A DNA stretch of 64,000 nt, from contig JAANDG010000450.1 of the NCBI GenBank assembly GCA_036852015.1, positions 1 through 64,000 of the forward strand. Direction: 5' to 3'. Within the stretch, counting starts at the first letter, position 1. Every line of letters starts with the position of its first letter. Both the position numbers and the translations under genes were made by a program. This stretch comes from Pelodera strongyloides (taxonomy: Eukaryota > Nematoda > Chromadorea > Rhabditida > Rhabditidae). The notes beneath the pieces are model-generated. The model made no database searches, was not told the DNA's origin, and was given only the letters and a program-made list of their open reading frames with translations. This document shows, in pieces, positions 13,101-24,600 of this stretch.

Positions 13101-16100
13101 CGGCATAGGCATACTTAGACACGAAATGTTAACTACCAAAACCCACCTAAAGTATCCCTTAATTGCCTCAATCACATTCTTCCTTCCGTCGGAACCATCG
13201 TAATACTTTGTGAAATCCTTTCCGTTTCGAGTGACAATACGCCAGTGGGAGCCTCTCTGCAAAATACGATATCGAAAATGAAACCTAGCGTGTGCTTATG
13301 TGTATGTGTGTGCGTATGTATATGCGTGTATGTGTGTGTGCGCATGTGTGCGTGTGTGTGTATCCGTGAGTGTGTACGTGTAGTTGATATACACACGTAC
13401 GCATACACAAACACACCACGCCACACAGAGAACGGACACGCACATAGATACAGACCACACACCAAGCTACGCATACGCACGCTACGCACACATCACACTA
13501 GCACGACCCAAAAATTCATTATAAGTACAACAAAGAAAACCGTACCTTATGTACCACCACATGTTCTCCATCAAACTTGAGCTCCATGAAGAAATGCTCC
13601 CCGGCATACTTTTTGATCTGTAATAAAGCTATCACATAAGAAGAGGAGAGGCGCCAGGCAACGTAGCAGACAACAGAGACAAAAAAACATACAAAGTCGA
13701 CAAAGTACAAACTACAAAGCCGGCATACCGTATAAGAATCCTAGTAACCAAAGTGTCACCTTTCCATACCAATCGTCCATGTCGAGTCTAGCAAGCAACA
13801 TCGGCTCAAAATTGCACATAAGCGGAAATGATGATTCCGCACGCACATCCGCTCGTTTCATATCACGATTCACCTAATTGTAAGCAGAAGTTGAAGTAAA
13901 ATAGTTAAGCTGCTGCTGCAGTGAAAAAAATCCTTTCTGTAATAGTCTATAAATATCACTACTTTATTCACACATACAATCAATCAGATACAACATCAAT
14001 CAAGTACATGGAACAAGGGCGGAAGGCTTCTAGCGTCGTGCTTCTTCAATCCGCGGGGGAATGCGTGGATGAGGTATACTCTCTACCCGCTGACGGACTG
14101 AAGAAGTACGATTACACCCCTTCCGCGCAACGTACCATCTACTTTTACTTTATTGATGATTCACTGACGTGGTGTAATAAAATGGATAGATATCTTAAAG
14201 CGAAATACCGGACCACCGACTGGAAAACTGAATTCTTACGTATTTATGTTAATTTGCTCGAATTTGCTCGATTTTTTATTCTAATTTATGTTAATTTGCA
14301 TACGCTTCACAAGAATGCTGGTCTACTAGATGTGTTTCAAAAACCGGCCGGTATTTCGCTTTAATAAAATAAAAAAGTGATATAAATGATATTCATAAGG
14401 AACAAAAGAACCTAACCTTATACGCATCCTTCGCTCCCGGCGTAAGCATTTCTCTCAACGCGGCACTGTTCCAGTCAAGGGCAATCTGTAAGTACTAATG
14501 GAACAATAATTCACATCAACCATAACACTGATATTCAGCATGCCCGGATACACTGTTTTGCAAGCCAAAATAGGAAACTTCATTGGTATTTAATTTCGTT
14601 AACATGACGCTTGTACTAGGCTAATTAGCAATTAAGTAACACATTCCTCCCAAAAATGTACAGCAAGTACGAACATGAAAACAACCGCCTGTCATGCCAA
14701 TAAACTACAAACGTACGGTAAATTTGTGGTAACTTTTCACATCCTATTTCCATGAGAGTTCTAAGTTCTAAATCTAAGGAAAAGAATTCACGCTTACCAC
14801 AACACTTTTGGTCATTATGGCAAAGATCCATAGCAGTTCCGTAGCATCACAGTTGTCAAACAATTCACGGAGACCATCTTTTTCTGAAACAGTTAGTTCA
14901 AGCGAAATAACGGTCGGTTTTTGAAACGCATCGTGGACAAGCTAATTCTTCTGCTCGAATTCTCGATTTTTTATTCTAATTTATGTTCATTCACACATGC
15001 TGCATAAGAATGTTGATCTACTCGATCCGTTTCAAAAACCGGCCAGTATTTCGTTTTAAGCGTAAAATGAATCAAAATGTTGGAAATCACTAATTCACTA
15101 TCTACTGTGAAAGCTATAAGACTACATTCTGCAGACCAGTCACCAGAGCTAATACAAAAGATCGGCCTAGTGCCTATCGGAGCCACACAACAATATTAGG
15201 CTCTATTAGTCCCGTTATTCTACCCTATTCTTGGTCTAGCTAGAAGCAGGCTATCCCCCATCCCTTCAAACTTATGATTTACATTAACAAACAGGTTCAT
15301 ACCAGCTTCCCCACTTTTCGTCATCAAGTCCGTCATTCTAGAATACACTTGGGTTACGGTAAGCGACTGTTCGGCAGCGGTATGGCGCTCCATCACTGGG
15401 TGCACAAGCTGTCGCAGCGTGTTATATACCTTCTGAAATAATATTGATTACGAACAGTGGTTATTCAGCGTGCTGTATGCAATGTACCCTATGAAACGGC
15501 GAATCCGAAACTACACAAGCAATACACGGGCTGAAAACCAAAATAACATAAAACTACAAAAACCATATTCTCACATGAGGGTCCCGTATTTGTAAGTCAT
15601 TTCTATCCAGCTCCAAAGCCTTTTCGATCTTTCGAGCAAGAGACGTCTGAAAGAGTTTAATAAGTAACAAAAGACAATCTCTAAAAAAATCAAGGCACTA
15701 AGTCTCGACATAAGTCCCTAAGTCCCTATTTAAAGTATACATGTAAAATATAATAAAGTATACTTAATAGTATACATGTAAATAAGCAAAGTGTAATCCC
15801 GAACTAGATGAATTACAATGCTTTAAAGCGAAATACCCGCCGGTTTTTGAAACGCATCGTGGACAGCTGAATTGTTACGTATTTATGCAAAGTTGCTCGA
15901 ATTTAACTCGATTTTTTATTCTAATTTATGCTCATTTGCGTAAGCTGCATAAGATTGCTGGTGTACTCGATGCGTTTCAGAAACTGGCTGGTATATCGCT
16001 TTAAAATGGTTTCACATATTAAGAAAACGAACCGTTCCCGTTCGAAAGTTGTTCAAGTCTTCATTGTCTGCACTTCTCAACAAATCGCCAATGACTCCGG

Positions 16101-16645
16101 GCTTTCCACTCTCGCCACCTTGTTTAGTTATAAACCTGAAACAAGTAACTTACTGATTACATTATTAACTTACACATCATAGTTTGAAAACATACACCCA
16201 ACTAACAAAGGACTTTGTGCAGCGCGGAATAAACAAGAAAACAGAACCGCTCTCAGCATATACTATGACTGAAACATGACGATATCTCTACGTTGTTTTA
16301 GTCGACACTTTTGATCAAATCCACAAATCTCAACCGCGAATTTACACATACCGTATTCAGAAACAAATTCTAATTTTTTGTTTATTCGCGTAAATATAGA
16401 ACACTAAATTATGGCACAGCGCATTACAGTAACCCAAGGTTACTTTTGCAGCCAATGCCGTTCATTACAGTAACCACTTCTACAGCTAACGATTACATGG
16501 ACCAGGCTAATATAATTATAATGAAAAGTTACCTATAAAATAAAGCACTCTTCGCGTTACCAGTGCCTTGATGTCTCATTTGTGACAGTGTAGCACTGAG
16601 CTCACGAAAAGGAATACTACCCGCGATTTCCTCTGGAGAAGACAT
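7198..16645 (-). CDS. lig-4: DNA ligase IV (NHEJ ligase), 20 exons
   Basis: ATP-dependent ligase that seals double-strand breaks in non-homologous end joining; nuclear by family. Exons, 5' to 3': 16645-16533, 16135-16033, 15646-15575, 15432-15303, 14883-14798, 14485-14417, 13873-13760, 13617-13546, 13256-13147, 12825-12758, 12450-12365, 11970-11828, 11250-11130, 11041-10936, 10218-10144, 9830-9691, 9094-8969, 8670-8547, 8058-7915, 7403-7198. All phases agree, giving about 735 aa. Seen: motif I MELKFDGEH with the nucleotide-accepting Lys (exon 8), a motif III equivalent VIDCEL (exon 10), motif IV GEEGVVIK (exon 13), motif V GWFKVKANLTEG (exons 13-14), OB-fold region, a Lys/Glu-rich linker, then one BRCT-like domain (exons 19-20). 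Odd: the motif I Arg is His, motif III Gly is Cys, and the second BRCT domain of vertebrate LIG4 was not found. The exon 2 donor and the last 20 or so codons are the least certain parts. Confidence 0.88.
7444..7720. repeat. Tandem duplication, 139-bp unit x2
   Basis: Two back-to-back copies of a 139-bp unit, apparently identical, lie in the last intron of the DNA ligase IV gene. Near-identity points to a recent duplication or an assembly artefact. Confidence 0.9.
9485..9647. mobile_element. MITE family A, subfamily b
   Basis: Perfect-looking terminal repeats TTAAAGCGAAATACCGGCC / GGCATTTCGCTTTAA flank a body marked by GGGGTCTAATTGGGGTCTAG. It lies in the intron between DNA ligase IV exons 16 and 17. 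The same subfamily is at 20030-20212 and 61309-61491. Confidence 0.9.
10250..10464. mobile_element. MITE family D (TAGAGTATTTA ends)
   Basis: Inverted ends TAGAGTATTTAACTCC and GGAGTTAAATACTCTA continue inward as a long imperfect palindrome with TTTCGGAAACGCGAAAC. It sits in intron 14 of DNA ligase IV. The 11-bp end is shared with the element at 31619-31908. Confidence 0.85.
11583..11752. mobile_element. MITE family B (family A-like ends, different body)
   Basis: Starts TTAAAGCGAAATGCTAGCC and ends GGCTAGCATTTCGCTTTAA. The outer 12 bp equal family A, but the inner arms (AAATTTGCATATG, CCTATGTATCCTATG) are unrelated. It lies in intron 12 of DNA ligase IV. Confidence 0.85.
12533..12669. mobile_element. 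MITE family C
   Basis: Ends GAGGCCATATTTACCACTCG and GTAGTGGTGAATATGGCCTC are inverted repeats. It lies in intron 10 of DNA ligase IV. Confidence 0.8.
13285..13372. repeat. TG-rich microsatellite
   Basis: Degenerate (TG)n/(TGTGCG)n run followed by an AC-rich stretch in intron 8 of DNA ligase IV. It creates long spurious reading frames on both strands. Confidence 0.85.
14195..14364. mobile_element. MITE family A, subfamily a
   Basis: Starts TTAAAGCGAAATACCGG and ends CCGGTATTTCGCTTTAA, with the body GAATTCTTACGTATTTATG. It lies in intron 6 of DNA ligase IV. Confidence 0.9.
14899..15059. mobile_element. MITE family A, diverged copy
   Basis: Left end AAGCGAAATAACGGTCGG and right end GGCCAGTATTTCGTTTTAA are mutated family A termini. 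It lies in intron 4 of DNA ligase IV. Confidence 0.8.
15823..16004. mobile_element. MITE family A, subfamily a
   Basis: TTAAAGCGAAATACCCGCC on the left, GGCTGGTATATCGCTTTAA on the right. It lies in intron 2 of DNA ligase IV. Confidence 0.88.
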
Positions 16646-16652
16646 GTTATTT

Positions 16653-16654
16653 CT
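16653..16654 (-). promoter_or_regulatory. Likely trans-splice acceptor, DNA ligase IV
   Basis: TTGCAG lies 7 nt before the chosen ATG, where a 3' splice site would receive a spliced leader. No upstream exon is needed to explain it. Confidence 0.5.
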
Positions 16655-16675
16655 GCAAGATTAATAATATAGTAA

Positions 16676-16700
16676 TAATAGTAATAATGATAATAATGGC

Positions 16701-16742
<42 letters not shown>
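16676..16742. repeat. (ATA)n microsatellite
   Basis: Trinucleotide run of ATA/TAA units, imperfect at the left, just upstream of DNA ligase IV. Confidence 0.9.
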
Positions 16743-16746
<4 letters not shown>

Positions 16747-17404
16747 TTTAAACCCCTAGCTACAACTTCAAAATACAGTGACAACTAATGAAACTTATGG
16801 AAGAATTAAAAAATTTACAAATGATGTGGATTATATAATAATAACACTAGTAATTAAAAGAAAAACACCAAAAAAGCTCACAACCTATTCCAATAGATAA
16901 GGTGAAGGACATAAAAATTCTAAGGGAAAGAAAGTGAACAAACACTGCATGACTCATAATAACCAGTGAAAACGCGTCTCTTTTGAAAAACGAAGAAAGA
17001 AACCCGCCCCTAAGCTAATACGTCGGAAAAGCTAAACTTATATCGAAGACGATTATCGAAAATAGAATAAAAACCAAAGTTATATGCGAAACATAATACA
17101 TTAGGGTGAAACCAAAAACAAGCGAAAGAGCACACAAACTTATGAAACGCTGACAACCCCCGGGGCTAGCTAATCTGTAAGTTTGCTGTGCACATTGAAA
17201 ATTCAAACACTACCACGTTACCCATAGAAACACAGGTGCGACCAAGAAGATTACTCACAATTTAATAAACAATAAACATTTGCTTCACAATTTAATAAAC
17301 AATAATCATTTGATAATGTATAACTTATGACTCCAACAACAATGCCAAAAAGATGCCAACATTTTTGTTGATCAAATAATTTATTGAAACATGCAAGTAC
17401 TCTG

Positions 17405-18110
17405 AACCTGACCCGCATGGTGCACCGCAGACTTTCCCGCATGGTGCGGGTTTACAGGTCCGCACTATGCGGGAAAGTCTGCGGTGCACCGTGCGGATAT
17501 GTCTGCAGGGGGAAAAAATTCGAAAAATAATGTAATGCTTGTTTATTGTGTAATCTAGTATATTACATATTATGTGCCATGTAGAACACTTCACATAACA
17601 TATATTCTATGAATAAAGCCTCATAAGACATAAGCACATGGGTGGAATTGAACCCTGACCACTCATCTGTAGTCAGCGCCTTCAACCACTCAGCCATAAC
17701 CGCACATGTGGCAAAAGGATGGAAAGGCGGAGACGTCTCTCGTCTGGCAGTCATTTGGACTATGTCCTAAGCGTTTTAGGGAGGCAGCTTTTTTGCGTGG
17801 CGGGTTTGTCTGCAGGAAACCATGCGGGTATGTCTGCGGGAAAGTCTGCGGGTATGTCTGCGGGAAAGTCTGCGCCTCGCGGTAATGTCTGCGGGAAAGT
17901 CTGCCGCATGGTTGGGCGAACAAAAGTGTCGCAATGTGTAATTTCAGCGAGTTTCCGCATGATGGCAGAGTATGCGGGAAAGTATGCGGGAAAGTCTGCA
18001 GCTCTGCGGGAAAGTCTGCGCGCACGCCACACCATGCGGGAAAGTATGCACGCACGCCCAAAACGTGCGGGAAAGTATGCGCCGCACTATGCGCCCCAGA
18101 ACGTAGTAGT
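17405..18110. repeat. GC-rich interspersed array built on GCGGGAAAGTCTGC
   Basis: About ten copies of GCGGGAAAGT(C/A)TGC, alternating with GCGGGTATGTCTGC and GCACGC words, occur in about 700 bp. Spacing is irregular, so this is not a CRISPR or a simple satellite. At 17405-17500 two copies face each other to form a foldback (arms TGCACCGCAGACTTTCCCGC and its complement). Composition is strongly GC-rich against AT-rich surroundings. Confidence 0.85.
17640..17706 (-). pseudogene. tRNA-like sequence (Leu/Ser-type D arm)
   Basis: Minus strand reads TTATGGCTGAGTGGTTGAAGG (box A) and GGGTTCAATTCCACC (box B). The anticodon arm does not form a standard 5-bp stem, so it is tRNA-like only. Confidence 0.45.
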
Positions 18111-18691
18111 TCACCGGGACACAAATTCAAACAAAAAGGCTCAACCAAAACACTCATAAGATTGATACTAAAGAACCGTGGGCGAGGGGTGAGCCAGATG
18201 TGCGCGATGTAAGAATTCCAGTTGGCGGGTTGGGGCATCCGTGCTTCACTCTTGAAATGTACGCGATATGTGCGCCGCCTTGATTTGCTCACCCACCACT
18301 GGCACACACAACATTCTTCAACAAAAAATTGCATTCTCCACAAACCCTATTGCGCGCGAAAAAGAAACTATTTACAGTACACACGTCTCAAAACTACGAC
18401 AAAAAGTAAACCATAAACCGATAAAGTTCAAGCAATGTCAACAATATCGCTTGCAATTACCCGATATCAATTATTGATGAAACATTTAGAAGACACAAAA
18501 ATTACGCTTTCTGCAAACATTGGATAATTACTTCACAAAAGTGAAATTGCACATTTAAACAAAAAATCTCGCATAGCGACAGGAATGAAAATCAATAAAT
18601 AACTCTGAGCAATAAATAATAGATCTATGAAACCTTCAACAGAGTATTATATACGATAGATTACAACAAATAATCGACTACTCTAATCTCT

Positions 18692-21600
18692 TCAAAACCT
18701 GAAAGTCGCGCTCTTCTGCGAATGCATATCCAGTATCAAAGTGTTGTCCAATGGTACATATTGATTGGTCGCCAGTTTAATAACTTCTTGAGCTACCATT
18801 CCCCCAAGGTACGCGGCAGCGACGTGTGGTTCCGAAGATCCGTACCTATAATGAAAGGTTTAATAATAAATAATGAGTCTTGGTTAAAAGCGCGTACATT
18901 AAACAACCAGCACCATAAGCTCACTAAACTGTGTGCCGAAGTTTTCGGTTTTGAAATGCAATACGAAGCGATGCGGATGCGTGATCGAAACTCCAAACTA
19001 CGCAAGGGATACGGTGTAACGTGTAACCATATACCACAAGACTTTTTCACTAACAAATAAAACAAAATATCCGAATAATTGAAAACCCCCTCTCAGACTC
19101 AGATCTCACCTGCACATTTCCTCCACTGCTTTTTGGTGTATCTTGTTGATGGCTGCTGATTTATCCTCCATCTGAAGAGCAAACATATTATACACCTACT
19201 GCTACATCTACGATCTACATCATACAAAGTACATTTACAATCTGACAACTTTCTTTGGAAAACATTAGAATCAAAACCCACTCTACCAAGAGTAGTTACT
19301 GTTAGTCAATATTCAAGTGATAATTATCTTCCTTAAACTATAATTATTGTTCCTTGCGTGAAATTAAAAGTTTTACGGAACATATAGTCCTAAAGAATAC
19401 CGGTGCAAATCTTTGAGCATTACATCGCGATCACGGGTGTTTGGCACAGGTGTTTTAAAAAAAAATACAGCACGGCAACATCCGAAACCACCGAATCCGA
19501 CAAAGAAACTTTAAATACATTCCCACCTGGCTTTCCTCAATCAATGCCACCAAACGTTCCTTTACATCGTGTGTGTCGAGTGATACGGGCACACCGTTCG
19601 TGCCAGGAAATCTACAAAAAAAGCCATAACTACTGTACAGGATGCTTCTACCTTTTACAAAATCTCTCATGCTTCACAACATAACACCTCAGAATAGGCT
19701 AAACAAATCACACAAGATCCCTCTTAACCATAAAAGTAATAATTCACAAAAAGTAAACCAATCTGGCCTAGCACTAATAAAGCATCTGGAAAATACACAT
19801 CAATCCTAAATTACCCTACCGCTTCTTATCTTGTTCAAACCGGTCGACGGCTCTTAGCAATAGATACCACTCAGCTGCAGTAACCTCATCCTCTTCACAC
19901 CAACCGTTCACCAGCTCTTCGACGGCTTTCTGAACAAGAGTAGCGATTAAAAGGCAAACGTATAGTGTAAGAACCCCGGATCTATTAGGCGAAAGGTTCG
20001 CACATAACATTTCTCGACGCCTATACCTGTTAAAGCGAAATACCGGCCGGTTTTTGAAACGCAACCCAAGTGCTTGCATTCCTATGCATTTATGCAACGG
20101 GGGGTCTAATTGGGGTCTAGTTTTTATTCTAATTTTTGCTCATTTGCATATGCCGCATAAGAAAGCAGGTGTACGCAATGCGTTTCAAAAACCGACCGGT
20201 ATTTCGCTTTAAGAGGGGAGCGGCGCGAGAGAAATAACTGTCTCACTACTAAATTAGGGGAAATGTACTCGTAAATATAGGAGATGATCATAGTCAATTA
20301 TCACACTCACACATCCCATTGACGCAGAACGAATACTACTTACTCACTTCCTCGCTCGACTAAAGAAGCGAAGTCACGAAACACATTGATATCGACATAA
20401 TATTTTTGTGACAAATACACGCTACTGCTTAGTATTCACACAAAATGATCAGAAGCAAGCCCTACTACAAACAGATCGAGAACTGGAGCAAAACAAATAT
20501 AACCCTCTAACCTGCCAAGTTCCCGCAAGCTCTTCCGTCAAACAAGACCCCGTCTGAACAGCGATGAATCGTGCGTTGCGACAGAATCGCAAACAAACAT
20601 TTGGAGATATGACGTCTTCGGCACCCCGGCTCTGTTCCACCTAGAAATCCAGGCGCCTAATACTCGGACATTGAATTGGTCTGCTAACTGCACCTCAACT
20701 ATGAACCTGAGGAAGTATTCACCAACACGAAGGGAGCCCTCCCTGGCCTCCCCGGGGAGTTAAAGAGTGCGTAGAGAGTGCGAGAGCAGAAAAAAATCAT
20801 GTGTGTTGGTGAATACAGAAATACAGACTCTATCCTTTTCAAGCTACGAATCAAGCATTCAGGTGTGCTCGACTTTAGTACTCCACTAAATTTCTTGTGA
20901 ATTTCACTGTTTATCCATTTCCTTCCCTTGTACAGGCTAAATATTAGCGCAGACACCGCTAATTTCAAGAAATTTTGAGGTGGATTCAAAAACGTCAAAC
21001 ATATCAAGTACCCTATCCTTTTGAAAAATCATCACCTCTCTAGTCAGCTGTAGTACTTCCTCGGCATCCGATGTGGCCTTTTCATGGAAGAGTGACGCGA
21101 GCCTCGAATACCTGGAAAGGAGTTCAGTAAAAAAGATTACAACAATAAAAATGCTCGATCCGCAGAAAATTATAGTACTTCTTTCGAAAAACCCCGATTT
21201 CGCCCCAATTATTGTCCGAAAACCCCCGATTTCGCCCCGATCAAGGCCCGATTTTTGTGAGGGACTTGATCGGGGCGAAATCGGAGGTTTTGGTTTCCCA
21301 TGATAACCCTCTTCAGGTCAAGGTGGGGTTCCCTCCAATTTTGTATGCCCGCTTTTAAACCTTAGAGGTGTTAAGTGCCATCCCTCCGCGCAGGTCGTAT
21401 CTTGGACCAAATCGTGTCCAAGACTTGCCCTATGACTGTTTAAAAATCCCAGTGTCTGGATAGTTTTGCCAAATATGTACCAAGGAAAAAGTACGTAATG
21501 AAGCCTAAACCCTACCTCTTTGAATCCGAAGTCATATCTGGGAGCGAACCACTGAGCGGAAGCACTCCGTGCTTCTCGACAAATTTCTTCAACCTGAATA

Positions 21601-24600
21601 AATAAAGGTGATACCAAAATTAGCACACCCCCCCCCCCCCTTGACACCCGAAAAAGTGCGATGTTTCACGCTGATTCTAAAATTGAACAGCTCAGCCACA
21701 CTTGTTGTTGCAGGAGTGTTTAATGGGGTTTGCAAGTAGCACAAAAATTCGGTGTGATTCTGTCAATACTACCGTATTTCTGCACGAAATCTGCATATAT
21801 AATATGGAAAATTAAAAAAAATTCTCGCGTAGTTCGAAGATACGGTAAATTTTCAGCATACTTGCGAACCCCATACAACTACATGAACAACACAGATAAA
21901 AAGCTTAGGTAGATCGCAGTTGAAGATTCTTCGTCATTCGTCAAGGATCAAGATACAACACATGTTCTACTTTCTAAAGATAACTAAAACATGATAGCTT
22001 AAAAGGGATAGTCAAGCTTTGATCTTACCCAGCACAAATCAACCAAAATGGTTGCGCGCAGTTTGATTCATCCGCACAATGGGGAGAGTCGAAGATCGAC
22101 CGTAGCTCGCTGCTTACCTAAAGTAACTAATATTTACACACCAAAAATTGCATATTAGAGATAAGACTCACACCGAAACAAAGCACAGCGTGATTAGGTG
22201 AAGATAAACAGTGACCCACAAAGCACCTCCGTATTAGCTCCATGAGATCCAATCTTATTATATAAAGGAGAAGAGTTTGTGGCCTGGTAAATTTATTTGT
22301 GATTACGACCACAACGATTTTTTTCTACGCTTCAGGCATTTGGTATAAGTAAGCAACTGTTCGCATATTTACAAAATATGCACAGTAGGATCTTTTAACA
22401 GAAACGTTGGAATATACGCTTCAGACGTTTCATATAAATATGCGCACGCGCACTTCAAGTATCGTTTAGATAACATTTGATGTCGCCTCAGGCGGCGATA
22501 GCCGTCTGGTCATATATATTGGAGAGAACCGTATCAGTGTTACCACCAATATACGGTGATAAAGATTCACAAGATGTTCTCACTAAGCTAAGCAGACTGT
22601 ACCACATCATCCCCAATAAATCAGAGCCTCTGCCCCGCTATGCCCCACCAATTTACAGTACCCGATGTCATCTGTATTTCTACAAACACAATACCCTCTA
22701 CACCGATTCCGCGGACTCCGTTGACAAAATTGGACTTTATTCTCCATCTTACTGCATCAACCTACAGAACCCACCGTCGTCCTCTGAACACTTCTATTCA
22801 GTGATTGCTTGGCCTCCTCCAGGTTTTCTGCGTCCAACACAGCTTCATCGTCCGTGCGCAAATGCATTAGAATACGCAAAAACTCCTTTCGCTTCGCATA
22901 TGTATCCGGAAAGGCGCCCTCGTCACCAAGTCTTAAATATATAAATCCAAAACATAATCGTGACCTCAAATAAGTTTGGGTGGTTGCGCATGATTGATTT
23001 AGCTGCGATAGTGAAAATCTAGCGAAAATGCAAGCTTTGTGTGCTCGTATATACAAAAGTAATGTAAGGACGAGCAGTAGGTCCCAAAAATGTATCAGAA
23101 AAATCATTCTACTAGGTCACAATCGAGAGAAAAGTAAAAACTGACTGTGCCCGGTATTCCTCAAGCGCTTTCATGTACAAGAAAATATATGGAGTATGCT
23201 TGAATTCCTCTGGCGCCATCGCTTTCAAGTCCATTTCGTCGCACATGTCTTGCAGGGCGGGGAACGGACAATCAAGTCTAAAAATGTTGTTTCGAAACTT
23301 TTTATTAAAATGGTATAACAGCCGGTTTTTGAAGCGTGTTGGTTCTTCTGACCTGTTGTTACATCTCATAGTGTAGCGTATAATTATTACGTCACATTTT
23401 CGCTTTACATCTAATCTAAACAGACTGCCTCTAATTGTGTAAGTATACGTTCACTGGGACGGCTGACTAACTGTCACTGGAAAACCCTATAAAATCAACT
23501 TCCTGAAACATACCGCAAATCTGGCTTTGGGTTTTCGGCGTGCGAGTTGGCTATTGTGTGCTCACGCGCACAAATTCGCGCATATCCCAACAGTCCGTAA
23601 ACTCTAAATTTGATCATTAGCATACCGTGTTTAAAGAGAAATATCGGCCGGTTTTTGAAACACCGAGTACACCAGCATTCTTATGCAGATTATGCAAAAA
23701 TGCAAATAAACATAAATTGGAACAAAAAATCGAGCTAAATTCGAGCAACTTTGCTTTAAATACGTAAGGATTCAGCTGCCCACGATGAGTTTCAAAAACT
23801 GGCCGGTATTTCGCTCTAGTACTACCATCACAAAATATACAAACAACAGAGATGCCCCCATTCCCCCTAACACTAGACAACTGAATACACAACCATCATC
23901 ATGCCAAAAAAGTTTAATATATGCACGTGAGGATATCATGCATGTAACCAAACTAGACAACTCTTAAACCATTGCGGAACTTTGCCACAGCCCAATACAT
24001 AACACACAGGTATCAAATAAACCTTCTCTAAACTAAATACGGGAAATGTAAGAAAAATATGAAAAAGGCACCTGCAATGAATCAACGGAGTGCCCGTTCG
24101 ATACAGTACACTGGAGATCTTGGAAGCGATTGTTTCATTCAAATTACATGAGACGACCACAGACGATTTACTGAACGACAGTATATCGTGGTCGTTGAGA
24201 TTCTTCGGATTCGAGAGCACACAACGCACAAACACTGATGGATTCAGCTCCTGGAAAGCTGTGGATATCAATTTTGTTCCCTAATCACAAAAGATACCCT
24301 CAAATAAATTATAAACTACGACTAACACACATGTTCTGCCTCTGCGTGAACCTAAAAAGAGTAGCAGAGCGTTTTCAGAGACAGTGAGGCAGTTCTATGC
24401 GAGAGAGGGAGAGGGAGAATGTACGGTACGGTACACCGATTTAACAAAGTAGCGACGCTGCAAGAGTTTCATACAAAGTTAAATTTTGGCCTGCTCAGTC
24501 CACAAAAATGCGTGGGTATATGCATGACACACATTTCGGGCGCAGCGTAGGTGGCAGGGAGGCCTAGTTTCCTCAAAATAAGCATAAAACCATTACTTCC

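Larger units (their letters stand above)
16646..18691. other. Spacer between NAE1 and DNA ligase IV
   Basis: Two kb without a supportable gene. It contains an ATA microsatellite (16676-16742), a foldback (17405-17500), a tRNA-like sequence (17640-17706, minus) and the GC-rich GCGGGAAAGTCTGC array (to about 18110). The long reading frames here on both strands are low-complexity products of that array. Confidence 0.6.

Noticed and set aside
13172..13580. Cys/His/Thr-rich frames on both strands
   Set aside because: They come from the TG/CA microsatellite in a DNA ligase IV intron and from antisense of exons 8-9.
17405..18110. CRISPR-like array
   Set aside because: Repeat spacing is irregular, repeat words vary, there are no cas genes, and the genome is eukaryotic.
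17690..18343. Long minus-strand reading frame (217 codons) rich in TFPQT/HTFP, plus overlapping plus-strand frames rich in GKSAGMSAGK
   Set aside because: Both are translations of the GCGGGAAAGTCTGC array; repeats open in several frames on both strands, with no splice sites or conserved domain.
22477..22944. 155-codon plus-strand frame
   Set aside because: It lies antisense over NAE1 exon 6 (22775-22931), which is supported by homology and phase.
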